From assembly GCA_963556695.1 (NCBI GenBank), contig CAUWAG010000020.1:310001-374000 (forward strand): DNA of 64,000 nucleotides. The letters run 5' to 3'. Positions 9,591-18,978 of the stretch are shown here, in pieces (positions within the stretch are counted from its first letter, which is position 1; every line of letters starts with the position of its first letter). The position numbers and the translations under genes were made by a program. This DNA comes from Anthostomella pinea. Its lineage: Eukaryota > Ascomycota > Sordariomycetes > Xylariales > Xylariaceae. The notes beneath the pieces were generated by a model, which saw only the letters and a program-made list of their open reading frames with translations, ran no database searches and had not been told where the DNA came from.

Positions 9591-10829
9591 ACTTAGGGCG
9601 TGCAAGGCATTTGTCGAAGTCGGCAGCATGGGGCTTCTTGCAGTTAACGCATTTTGGGATTGGTATTTCGCACTCCCCCTGGTGTACCGCGCTGGCGCAA
9701 CGTGCGCATACTTGCTTTTCACATCGGTAGTTTCTACCATGGTATCTAAAGCAGCTCGCACACTGGTAGACCTTGGGGGCGTATTGAATGTGCCTTGAGG
9801 TCATCGAGTGAGCAAAAAGCGTGAATGGTTTCTTCGCTGCACGGGGCAGAGAGATCAGCCATGTGGTCTCCGGATCGGAATCAACCGTGTTCCTTGAGAT
9901 TATGCACCTTAAAGGTCTGTCGCCTGTTTGGGCTTCGACTTTGTCAGCGACAGCAGCGTCGGTAATGTTGATTATAAAACCCTTCCGCACTTATGACCTT
10001 CCTTGGGCATCCATCGACCTTGTAGTGATGCCAGACCGTGTAGGTCTCAATCTTTTGCGCCTTAAGAATGTTGGCGATCTCTTCTTGGAAGGCCATGAGC
10101 TTAGCCTGAGTTGGCTTGTCCCTTGGGTGTAAGGTAAATCCAGAGGGGCACCGCGTCACCTCTCTTCACGGTAGTGTTGACTGTCAGTGGATGCTGTCGG
10201 TGGCTAGAAGAGACAACTTGGGCAAAAGTCATGGTAGGCTTCCCCATCCCACCGGAAGTGGCCTTCCTTATGGTCAAATCTCGGGTTTCCAGCCACTCGC
10301 TCAGGCATTTAGAGAATAAGGCGCCGAACTCCTTGGCATATGAGTATAATTTGGTTCTGGCTTTTTAGAGTGTCTTGTCAACTGCTGCAGCACACTCCTG
10401 AAACATTGTCATCTTGGCTTCATAAAGGTGCCTGTCCTTAGCCAGTATCTTGGTAACTTGGTCCTGGCACTCCGAGGAAGAGGCTTTACTCCCCGCATCG
10501 CATTCGATGGCTAGGTCTGTAGAGATTTCGCTTGATCGAGGTTGTTTTATATCAGTAGTGCTGCTGTTATTAATATTTTGGGATTTTTCTTTCAGAGGGA
10601 AAACGATGGTGAAGTCAGCCTCGGAGACCTGTGACGGGCTGCTGCTGATGTCGTTGAGCAGCGCCTGGCGGAGCCTGCTCGGAGTTGCTGGGCCGTATGT
10701 CTTTTTAGGGGCCGGGGATTTGAGCACGCCGCCAGTGGTCGTCTTCAGGACGGCCACCGGCGTGTTTGGGGGCCCGTCGTGGAAGGGTGCCATCCGGCTT
10801 GTGAGAAAAATTCTGTTCCGCCTTGGCAA
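9575..10829 (-). mobile_element. LINE ORF1 (gag-like) in inverted orientation, broken
   Basis: Minus-strand frames encode a Tad-type ORF1. The N-terminal part from 10829 has MAPFHDGPPNTPVAVLKTTT; a middle part at 10159-9944 contains KIETYTVWHHYKVDGCPRK; and a C-terminal part (9990-9575) has tandem CCHC-like knuckles (CASCFRYHGRNYRC, CARCASAVHQGEC, CVNCKKPHAADFDKC) for nucleic-acid binding. In-frame stops lie between 10365 and 10160 and a frameshift near 9985, so no full protein is made. The ORF1 3' end meets the reverse-transcriptase fragment of copy 2 at about 9575-9605 with the two pointing at each other. Whether both come from one element cannot be told from this window. Confidence 0.8.
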
Positions 10830-11007
10830 AGATAGTCAGTTACTGAGACAAGTGCCTGCTTTAGCACAGATACAGAGGTTGCGCCCTAACAGCGGGGCGC
10901 CAAGAAAAATAGTTGTATTGTTTTTGAACTCAACACGGTCATTACTACACTCATTCTCACGGTCGTTTTCATAACGGTCCTATCTTTAACCTAATTCTGA
11001 ATCCGTT

Positions 11008-11238
11008 GTAGACCTGGATGTCCTGGGACACAAGTGGTCCTGGGACAGAATTGGATGTCCTGGGACACAAGTGGTCCTGGGACAGAAGTGGTCCTGAGAC
11101 AGAATTGGATGTCCTGGGACAGATGGACGTCCTGAGACAGAATTGGATGTCCTGGGACACAAGTGGTCCTGGGACACAAGTGGTCCTGGGACACAAGTGG
11201 TCCTGGGACAGAACTGGATATCCTGGGACATTTTCTAC
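11008..11238. repeat. Minisatellite A, mixed 17/20-bp units
   Basis: About twelve units of two interleaved types, TCCTGGGACACAAGTGG (17 bp) and TCCTGGGACAGAATTGGATG (20 bp), with rare CTGAGAC variants. Both edges carry AGACCTG (11010 and 11238). Confidence 0.9.
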
Positions 11239-11261
11239 AGACCTGTAGCCTCTGACAATCT

Positions 11262-11640
11262 GTTTCTGCCAGCCAAGCCGAGCGTCCGTTTCTGGCAGCC
11301 GAGCGTTTCTGCCAGCGCTAAGCACTTTCTGCCAGCCAAGGTTATTCCGGCAGCGCTAAGCTCTTTCTGCCAGCCATGCGTTTCTGCCAGCGCTAAGCTC
11401 TTTCTGCAGCCGTGCGTCCGTTTCTGGCAGCCAAGCGTTTCTGCCAGCGCTAAGCTCTTTCTGCCAACCATGCGTTTCTGCCAGCGCTAAGCACTTTCTG
11501 CCAGTCGAGCGTTTCTGCCAGCGCTAAGCACTTTCTGCCAGCCATGCGTTTCTGCCAGCGCTAAGCTCTTTCTGCCAGCCAAGGCTCTTCTGCCAGTGCG
11601 ATGGTTCTGCCCGCCATGCGTTTCTGCCTCCCCTACACCA
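11262..11640. repeat. Minisatellite B, TTTCTGCCAG units
   Basis: Irregular tandem array of 10-bp cores TTTCTGCCAG, alternating with GCTAAGC and CCATGCG spacers, so that higher-order units of about 36 bp appear. It starts within 25 bp of the end of minisatellite A but shares no sequence with it. Confidence 0.88.
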
Positions 11641-11824
11641 GATACGACGCGCGTACCACAAATCAACAGAAGCCTCCTTTAGCGGCAGGCTCCAAATTGT
11701 CTGCAATAGATGATCAAACAAAGTTTATAGGCCCAAATCGATCATGAAGAAAGCTATAGGTACCCCAAGGATTTAGTGCCAGCCCATCGGGGGATTTGAA
11801 ATAATATACGCTCATATAGTTTAT

Positions 11825-13470
11825 CTAGCTAGAAACCCTTTGACGTGCCTGATTTTTAGCCCGTGCTTTCCGCATCCGCCGGGCTTGTGCCTGATCAGCA
11901 GATTGAAGAGGCACATTGTAAACCTTCTGTATATGGTTTCTGAACTCATTCAAACTACCTAGTTTGACCCCGGCCTTGATGCAATCTGGATGTCTGCAAA
12001 CCTGAAGCTCTTTACGCGAAGCCGCACGCTCACAAACTGGCAGGTGCTGATCATTGAAATGGTCATTCCTAACGGTACCGCGGCAGTATTTGTAAGAACG
12101 CTCCTTGTGAGAGATTCTCCCATCACCTATGCAATCCGGACACTGATTCAATTTTAGAACTAAAGGCAACTATTGCGGTGATACAGGCTTAGGCTGAGCT
12201 AGTGCATCACCCTGTCTTGCACGGATCAGTTTTCCTTTGACTGTCTCTCTTTTCTTACAAAGAGCTGCGTATAGGTCAATAACCTCAACTCGAGCTTCTG
12301 AGATCCGTTCTTCGCTCTAATACTCTGGTTGATGGCACAGCAGCTCAGCCAGTCGAGCGCGTTCGGGGATGTCCAGATCCAGCTTCGGCTCTACGTATTC
12401 ATCTTCCTCTTTCCCCTAGGCTTGCCGCTCAATGTCCCGGATAGGACCATTATGAAAGTAGTCTTCACGATATTTCTTGACAACGAGGTTATTGCGATTT
12501 GTACGCTTCAAGGAGATGGTATAGGTAAGCTGGTGGATCTTGGCTTTATGCTCATTACCGATAAGTCGATGCTGGCCGCCCTTAAGTTTGGCACGTAGCT
12601 CTTTGAGCTCGCTGATCTCGGGGCCTGGTGGGAGATTACTCCATACATCCTCGGGAACCATGTCTCTCACTGCATGAGGATCCCGCCAGATACTGACGTG
12701 GGCGAAGAGTTTGAATAGCTGGACCTGTTTCTCCTTCTCCAGGAATGCGTTCTGGCTGTCGAATTAAAGGTTATGATCTTGGTAAGCACTGTGAAAGGTA
12801 GCAAACTTTGGATCATGACGCATCATCTGATCCCGGATCGAATCCAGTGCGTCGCCTAGGTAATCTGTGATTAAAATATCTGTCATAATCGAAGATAGCT
12901 TGCACGTACCATTCACAGTATTGCCTGCGCCTCTCTTGCAGAACTTCGGAGTCCATCGCTCCTCGAACCCGGCATTGAGACTCTGTTCACCCATATCATC
13001 ACGGAGCTTAGCATAAGTCATGGCCTCGCCATCTGAAAGTTCCGCACCCTTGATACGTCGGAACACGGCTTTCCTCCGCATTGACTCTTTCCACCGCAGT
13101 AGAATGCATTGCATGGGCCCCAACGGTTTTACCTTCATCACACTTGAGGCATCAACCACACTTGGAGCGTCAAAAGCGCAATCATCAAGAGCTATACCAA
13201 TTATTAGGCTCACCGGACAGAAGATCAATTTTCTTGTTGGAGTAAAGTAGAAGATGATACTAGAGACTTATTAGTACTAAATGCTAGTTAATATTGTCAT
13301 GAAGGAGGAATCCTCTAACTCAACTTACGGTCTTGGTTTATTGTCGAACCCTTTGTGGTGGACGAATTTGATAGCCATTGCCGGGATCGGTCGACCAGAC
13401 TCCGGGTGACGCACTATCATCAGCAGAATGTCTTCGTAGCAAAGGGCCTTTGGAATATTTTTAATATCAA
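11825..13470 (-). pseudogene. DUF3435-type tyrosine recombinase-like gene with C-terminal zinc fingers, broken
   Basis: Minus-strand pieces match the fungal DUF3435 family, the family that includes Starship 'captain' recombinases. In order: ALCYEDILLMIVRHPESG and FVHHKGFDNKPRP, intron (13260-13328), FTPTRKLIFCPVSLIIGIALDD, LRWKESMRRKAVFRR, the recombinase core WTPKFCKRGAGNTVNG, intron (12865-12909), then IRDQMMRHDPKFATFHSAY (conserved Arg, His and Tyr of the catalytic region), QNAFLE, FKLFAHVS, RDMVPEDVWSNLP, and a C-terminal part with CPDC...CRHPDC zinc-finger-like pairs ending near 11828. Stops at 12764-12766 (TAA where Gln is expected), about 12415, about 12318 and about 12170 kill it. The N-terminus is missing: homology stops at about 13460, where AT-rich DNA begins. 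Confidence 0.75.
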
Positions 13471-14333
13471 TATTTAGAAAGTTACTAACATATTATAAAG
13501 TTTGAAGATATTAATAGCTATTTCTTTATTTTAAAAGGTATAAAACTTAGTTCTTTAATGATATTTTTTGTAAACTTTGTTATATTAATCTTTATCTAAA
13601 TAACCAATAAATATGTAATATAAGTAACTTACTGTACATTATATTCAATTAAAAACGATTAATAATGAATATACGTTGTTAATTATTTATTTATTAAACA
13701 AACAATAATTATAATAAAACTTTTTAATGAATTTTTAATTAATTTTATAAATAATTAGTATAATAATTGTATAAAAAAGCCTTTTTAGGTTAATAACGTA
13801 TAAAGGGTTTAAGGGTATTTTTTCTTCCGCTTATATATATGATAAATTATATTAACGAAAAAAACTTTAATAAATAGTTTTTTATATATCGATATAATAA
13901 GTTGTTTTCAAAAGAATATTAATATGTTGTTCAAAAAGATCGGATAGGCTTGTAAAATTATTCTTTAACAAGATAAAATATTTGTTAATTTTATTTTACT
14001 TTGATAAAGCTTTTATTAGCTAAAAAAGTTATCTTTATATCGAAACAAGCTTTGTTTCAAAAAATGGAGTTCAAATTAGTAAAAATAAATAATCGCTTTT
14101 GTAAGAACAGGCTTGAACGATCAATCATAATACTCGAGTATGGGGTCAAGGTCATGATGTTGCTGATGGTTGGATTGGGAGGTCTAGCTGGACCTGAAGG
14201 TCTGGCTAAGTAACCTTGCAATCCGGTATCTATCTCTATCTAATCATACATGTGGGTCTTGGTATAGATGGTTTGCAGGCTGGAATTGCATAGATCCAAC
14301 ATCTAAAAAAATATAGTAATTTTTTTATAATTA
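13450..14333. other. AT-rich tract, RIP-like
   Basis: From about 13450 to 14090 the DNA is strongly AT-rich, dominated by TTAAT, TATAA and ATAAT words, and depleted in CpA/TpG-type dinucleotides by eye. No protein or element could be identified. The composition change is abrupt and cuts the DUF3435 gene. A less AT-rich patch follows at about 14100-14290. Confidence 0.7.
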
Positions 14334-14335
14334 TA

Positions 14336-14395
14336 ACGTAGGTCACAAGCAAGCTGGACACACAAGCGAGCAGGACACTTTTACTAACCTCTCAA
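14336..14395 (+). repeat. Left terminal inverted repeat of the Fot1-type element
   Basis: Imperfectly matches the reverse complement of 15418-15479 over about 60 bp, ending at ACCTCTCAA. TA lies immediately outside. Confidence 0.82.
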
Positions 14396-15417
14396 CTGCA
14401 ATGTCAAATAACTTAATCACAACGCATTTAATTTAATTCAATCAATCAGATTCCTCTTCCTCAGCGGTTTCTATCTCTATTGTATAAATTTGCGCATTAT
14501 AGCCAGTGTTGCCGCAAACGTCACACCGTTGCTCACGCGCTGCCACCCCCCTTGGACAACGACTACTTTCACCAATTTCCTGTCTTGCCAGCTCGGCACT
14601 ATCTTTTGCAGTCTAAAGACCTACTGTATCTTCAATAGAAAGTATTTCTCCTTTTATTAGACGTTTGTTTTTTGTTCTTTGGTGTTTATTTAATAAGTAA
14701 TTGGCCTCCTCTAGCTCGCAGACCCAGGAATCAACCAAATTGACCTTGTGTATAAGACCGTATGTAGCCTTTGAAAATAAGCTCAACGCATTAATTATTG
14801 ATGTAGGTGAGCTTCCCTGGTAGTTTCTGACTGGATTCCAGATATAAACCAATTAGTTTACCGCTTTGTTAATGGTGATAGGTGGCAGATTAGTGTCTGG
14901 CGACGGTGTTTGTATCTTTGATACCATGTTTTGCGATTACCGCCTCAACTTAGCAAAACCACGCGCAATACGCATCTGGATCTTTGTTCAAGACCCTTTG
15001 GTGGTCCATCCTCCAATGAAAATGCGTTTAGAGCCCTGGTGTGCGTTTGATAAAGTTCGCCGTTCAGTTCTTCCTGACATGTCTAGTCCCACATGCCGCT
15101 AACAATTGATTCACTATATTTTCAATATAAGTGTACTGGTGCAGAGATGCTCGCGCATCCAGGTCGAGTATGAAGGAACAAATAGCATTCTCTTCAAAAA
15201 CCGTAAGTTTCAAAGAGTTAGGCATACTATCGCGTTGTGATGGTCGGCCAGTGATTCTTTGAGCCAGTATAGAGATTGGTAAGTAGAAAGTTTTAACAAG
15301 CTTTTGAACATAAGTATGAGGGTCTTGTTTTTTAGCTTGGACAGCTAGCTGCATGTCTGATTTATTATAACGTGGTGCCATTATCGTGGGTGGAGGAATA
15401 GATGTTGGAAGTTCAAA

Positions 15418-15479
15418 GTTTGAGAGGTACATGAAAGTATCCCACTTACTTGTGTGTCCCGCTTGCTTGTGACCTACAT
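15418..15479 (-). repeat. Right terminal inverted repeat of the Fot1-type element
   Basis: Counterpart of 14336-14395, with about ten substitutions, several of C/T or G/A type. TA lies at 15480-15481. Confidence 0.82.
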
Positions 15480-15481
15480 TA

Positions 15482-16200
15482 AAGAACAAAAGTCTTTATT
15501 TTATTTTTATTTTCAGTTAATTTACTTGTATATAGTTTAAAGTTATTAATACAATAACTTTATCTAAAGTTAGTAGTTTAAAAGAAATAAAAAGATAAAT
15601 AAATGAAAGTTCATACCCGGTTTAAACGATTAACTGTCAATTTAATTATAATTTTTATTACTGATTAAACCGCGTTTATTGTTTTTAATTAATATATTTT
15701 AAATCAAAAAAAATTTCTTTAATTTTTTAGTTTCAAAATTTCGCTTTAATAAGTTTTAAATAAGTAAAATTAAATAACTTAGCGGCTTATAAAGCGGTAA
15801 TCCCGTATTTAATAACCGGTTTTATCGTAATTATAACATTTATTACGTTTAAAAGCTGGATAGTTTTTTTTCATTATTGTCATGATGCCTGCGGCGTTAT
15901 GTTGCAATCTGGTGTTGATTACAAAAATAACAAGGCGGTGAAAAAAAACAGATGTGCATACAGCCAAGGCTGCAGCACATATAGTGGTTCTGGTCTCCTT
16001 ATCTAATCTACACGTGACCTGATCACTAAGCATCCATCCTTTTAGGTGGATACGGCTGTACACCGTCATATAAATATAATAACGTCGGATTCAAATATAT
16101 ATCGACGCGTTTAAGATAAAAAGTAAAATAGTTTTTATAAGTATAAACGTAGAAATAAGGCGAAGTAATAAATATTACCGGATTAAAAAAATTAGTCTCA
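15482..16200 (-). other. AT-rich tract with a probable RIP-mutated gag zinc-knuckle relic
   Basis: AT-rich DNA at 15482-15870 and 16070-16200 flanks a GC-normal patch. On the minus strand at about 15855-15795 the translation reads KCYNYDKTGY, stop, IRDYR. If Tyr5, Asp6, Tyr10 and the last Tyr are read back as Cys, Gly, His and Cys (all single G-to-A or C-to-T steps), the pattern is the CCHC knuckle of a retrotransposon gag protein. The inference is attractive but rests on about 15 residues. The patch at 15870-16065 has an open minus-strand frame with no recognised domain. Confidence 0.4.
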
Positions 16201-16620
16201 GATTCAAGATATCTCTAGGGGTGTATGCCATGTGGAGTACTGGCTAGTCAGGTGGCTAGTCAAGGAGGCTGCCATGACTAGCACCATGAATCGTACGTTG
16301 ACTCGGGAAAATGTGGGCTAGAAGATCGTCTCCAACATCTTGGAGCTGTACAAATAGGTGTAGATACCACCCAATTGGGATAGCTGAGAAATGATAACAA
16401 CGATTGTAGCTACCGATCAAGACTACATGCTTGTCAACCCTTTGAAATCTGATAATTACTTATATAAATAACTATTTATACTTTTATAATAACGGGTTTA
16501 AAACGTTAATTAATTATAAGTCTGGTTATAATTAGTTTATACTTTAATAAGTACTTATTTAAGTTCGGATAAAAAGGGATATTATTTAAGCTATATTGAA
16601 TACCTAAATTACAGTGAGGT
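16201..16620. other. GC-normal island (16205-16440), then AT-rich tract
   Basis: The island contains GGCTAGTCAGG/TGGCTAGTCAAGG duplications, a CAAATAG box and CCTTTGAAATCTGATAA at its right edge, and then drops abruptly into AT-rich DNA. It could be a solo LTR or MITE; no terminal repeats or target duplication could be confirmed. Confidence 0.3.
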
Positions 16621-17393
16621 GGTACTTATTACTTGGGGCAGCCATCTTAAGTAACCTTATTGTATTTGTCCCTGAAGGACAGTAGATACGATAAGCTACC
16701 AGGTGGCTGATCCAGTGGCTGGGATCCAACCTAACTGCAGCTGTGCCACATGACCTCTTTGTGCCACACGCGGAGGATGCTGTTGAATCGGTGAAGGCGG
16801 TACATTATGTCTCAACGTAGATGCCTTCTAGTGGTTTCCTGAGGTTCAAAACGAAGTGGGAGGATAGCCAACGTAGCATGTAGAGCATGCACAGGCCTCT
16901 GGTCTCTGGCCTCTGATCTGGTATACGTGTGAGTGAGGCGAGACGGGGCTGCTAGACTGAGGCAAGACCTTGAGTGAGGGGCACATGTCAGACAGACGAG
17001 CTGCCTACAACTGCCCCACCCTGAGCTCATTGAGAGCTTCAGTTCAACGATATAAACCCCGCCTATGCTGCTTGCTTACCCTCAAGGTACGCATTACGCA
17101 ACGACAAACACCAATTCTTCGCCTCGTCTCGTACCACAGCCTGCCTCGTCTTTACCAGTTCAATTCTGCAGCCTCGTCGTAGTGATTCTCATCGACCGGC
17201 AACACTGCTGTCCAGGCTCCATTCAAACGCATCCACACTTCTTCATACCTTCCCAAAGTACCCCGCCACTGATACCATACAACATTGAGGTCTATCGTAC
17301 TCTGCAATCGACCCTACCTTACTTCTTCTGCAACACGCACCTCACGACTACCACCTGCATACACCCAGTCGACAGACCAAAGCCAGAGCCAAC
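16621..17393. other. Intergenic and promoter region of the E2 gene
   Basis: Normal base composition returns. No coding pattern. From about 17190 the plus strand is C/T- and AC-rich, as is typical of 5' leaders in filamentous fungi. Confidence 0.4.
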
Positions 17394-17941
17394 ATGTCGT
17401 CCGCCCAAAAGCGAATAAGCAAGGTGAGCAGCTCCCATCCATTCTCCTCACCGTCCCTCCTCCCACAAGACCACCCAGCTAACCACCCACCCCGCCACAG
17501 GAGTTCCAAGAATGCACCACCTCCCCGCCCCCCGGCATGACCATAACCCTCCCCTCAGAGACGGACCTCCACAAGTGGTCAATCCAGCTCACAGGCCCTC
17601 CCAACACCCCCTACGCCAACGGCGTCTTCAACCTAACCCTGTCCCTCCCCACGGAATACCCCTTCAAAGCGCCCGCCGTCAACTTCGCGACGCGCATCTG
17701 GCACCCCAACGTGACCAACGACGCAACCGGCAACATCTGCCTCTCAGTCCTGAAGCCCGAGAACTGGAAGCCCGCCAGTCGTGTAAAGGGCGTGCTCGAG
17801 GCCGTGCGCCAGCTGCTCGTCGAGCCGAACCCCGACGACCCGCTCGAGGCCCGCATCGCGGACGAGTTCAGGACCGACAGGGCTGAGTTCGATAAGAATG
17901 CCCGGAGCTATGTTGCGCAGTATGCCAAGGCTGGCAAGTGA
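17394..17941 (+). CDS. E2 ubiquitin-conjugating enzyme
   Basis: Two exons (17394-17423 and 17501-17941) with a 77-bp intron (GTGAGC donor, GCTAAC branch, CAG acceptor) give 156 aa, the size of a bare UBC fold. Visible family features: LTGPPNTPYANG loop, PTEYPFKAP, HPN triad (residues 78-80), and the catalytic cysteine in GNICLSVLKPENWKP (Cys at about residue 90), followed by VLEAVRQLLVEPNPDDPL. The ENWKPA segment and the acidic/basic last helix resemble UBE2L3-type (HECT/RBR-preferring) E2s more than the UBC4/5 type, but the exact class needs a tree. It would carry ubiquitin (or a related modifier) from E1 to E3 in cytosol and nucleus. The start is chosen because MSSAQKRISKE gives a typical E2 N-terminal helix. 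The reading is intact. Confidence 0.92.
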
Positions 17942-18978
17942 GGTGGATGGATGGGATCGTCCAGTCTGTCTGTTCGGTCTGGGTGCGGTGGATGGGTGGG
18001 CGTATGGAAAGAAGGTGGTGTTGGCTAGCTGGCTGTCTGGCTGGCTACTGTGACTCGGCCCTCGAGAATGGAATGGAGGCGCAGGGAGGTCGACTCTAGC
18101 TAAGGCTTATCTTCAGCAGCCTTCACAGCAACACCCATACCGACGACGGGGCCCAATGCTTACTGGATGGTGCTAGACCACAAGGGCGGTGCTCCTACGG
18201 AAAGCTTGCAGAACAAGTCAGAAACCACCTTCTTGACCAGCATCACAAAGAGAATAGGGGAATATGAGGAGTCCCCGGAATATCTGCATAGACATAATGG
18301 CGTCGGTGTACTTTATTTGATACATACGGCGATGCAGATCACATGGCATAGGCATAGGAAGAGGACAATCACATGCTTCTTGCACCCAAATAGTATTTTC
18401 TGTCGTCACAGTTGACAGTATGTGATTTATTTGCCTCCTATGCGTTCCAATACCGACTCCATCAATGCTGCTTGCTCGCTCTAATGCAATATGCACCCTA
18501 GTCTATCTGGCCTGGCACGGAATCCGTGGTGCGGATCATGCCCATCGTGCCATTGCCAACAATATTGGTACAGGTTTCTCCTGAGTTGACCTGAGGGCTC
18601 GGCGTAGCGGTACTAGCAGTCCCCTCTTCTGGACAATCAACGAGAGGGAGCTCGTCCGTGTGACCGTCGCGTTCCTGGCGTGTACCGAACCCATATACGC
18701 ATGACTGTGTCATTCGAGCTATATGCTTCACCCAGGTGCTGCAACATGGCGGATGATGCCTGTCTGATCCTTCCACCAAGGGGTCATTCATTATATCGTA
18801 ACGCGTAATAATAAGGTTGCTGGAACCTGGTTACCAAGGAGGCCAAGAAGAGCACCGCAGATGCCTGCTGCGTTGCTGTGTGTCTATGCTGGGGTGAGAC
18901 GTTGTATGTAGGGGCCCAGAAAAGGCCGTCTGGCCAGTGGCAGGAGGACTACAAGGGATCTGTCGGTCCGGGCAATCG
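17942..18978. other. Intergenic, between convergent genes
   Basis: 3' flanks of the E2 gene and of the TBC gene. A 97-residue minus-strand frame (18498-18791) has no domain. Nothing else is seen. Confidence 0.4.

Larger units (their letters stand above)
14336..15479 (-). mobile_element. Fot1/pogo-type DNA transposon, internally deleted
   Basis: The 1,144-bp element is bounded by imperfect inverted repeats of about 60 bp, starting ACGTAGGTCACAAGCAAGC on the left and its counterpart on the right, each with an inner repeat (CACAAG-GAG). TA duplications flank it at 14334-14335 and 15480-15481, as in the Tc1/mariner superfamily. On the minus strand, MAPRYNKSDMQLAVQAKKQ, PISILAQRITGRPSQRDS and LDLDARASLHQYTYIENI match the N-terminal helix-turn-helix / CENP-B-like part of Fot1-type transposases, and the region around NFIKRTPGL and DPDAYCAWF continues it. 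Then the DDE catalytic domain is missing and the frame jumps to the C-terminal tail (WNPVRNYQG...INALSLFSKATYG...ELEEANYLLNKHQ). Stops (TGA for Trp at 15064, TAA nearby) are RIP-type changes. Non-autonomous. Confidence 0.8.

Noticed and set aside
11008..11640. Direct repeats that could suggest a CRISPR-like array
   Set aside because: Units are contiguous or irregular with no unique spacers, and the genome is eukaryotic.
11825..16620. A Starship giant element with this DUF3435 gene as captain
   Set aside because: The gene is broken, its 5' end is missing, no element boundary or cargo set can be seen, and not all DUF3435 proteins are captains.
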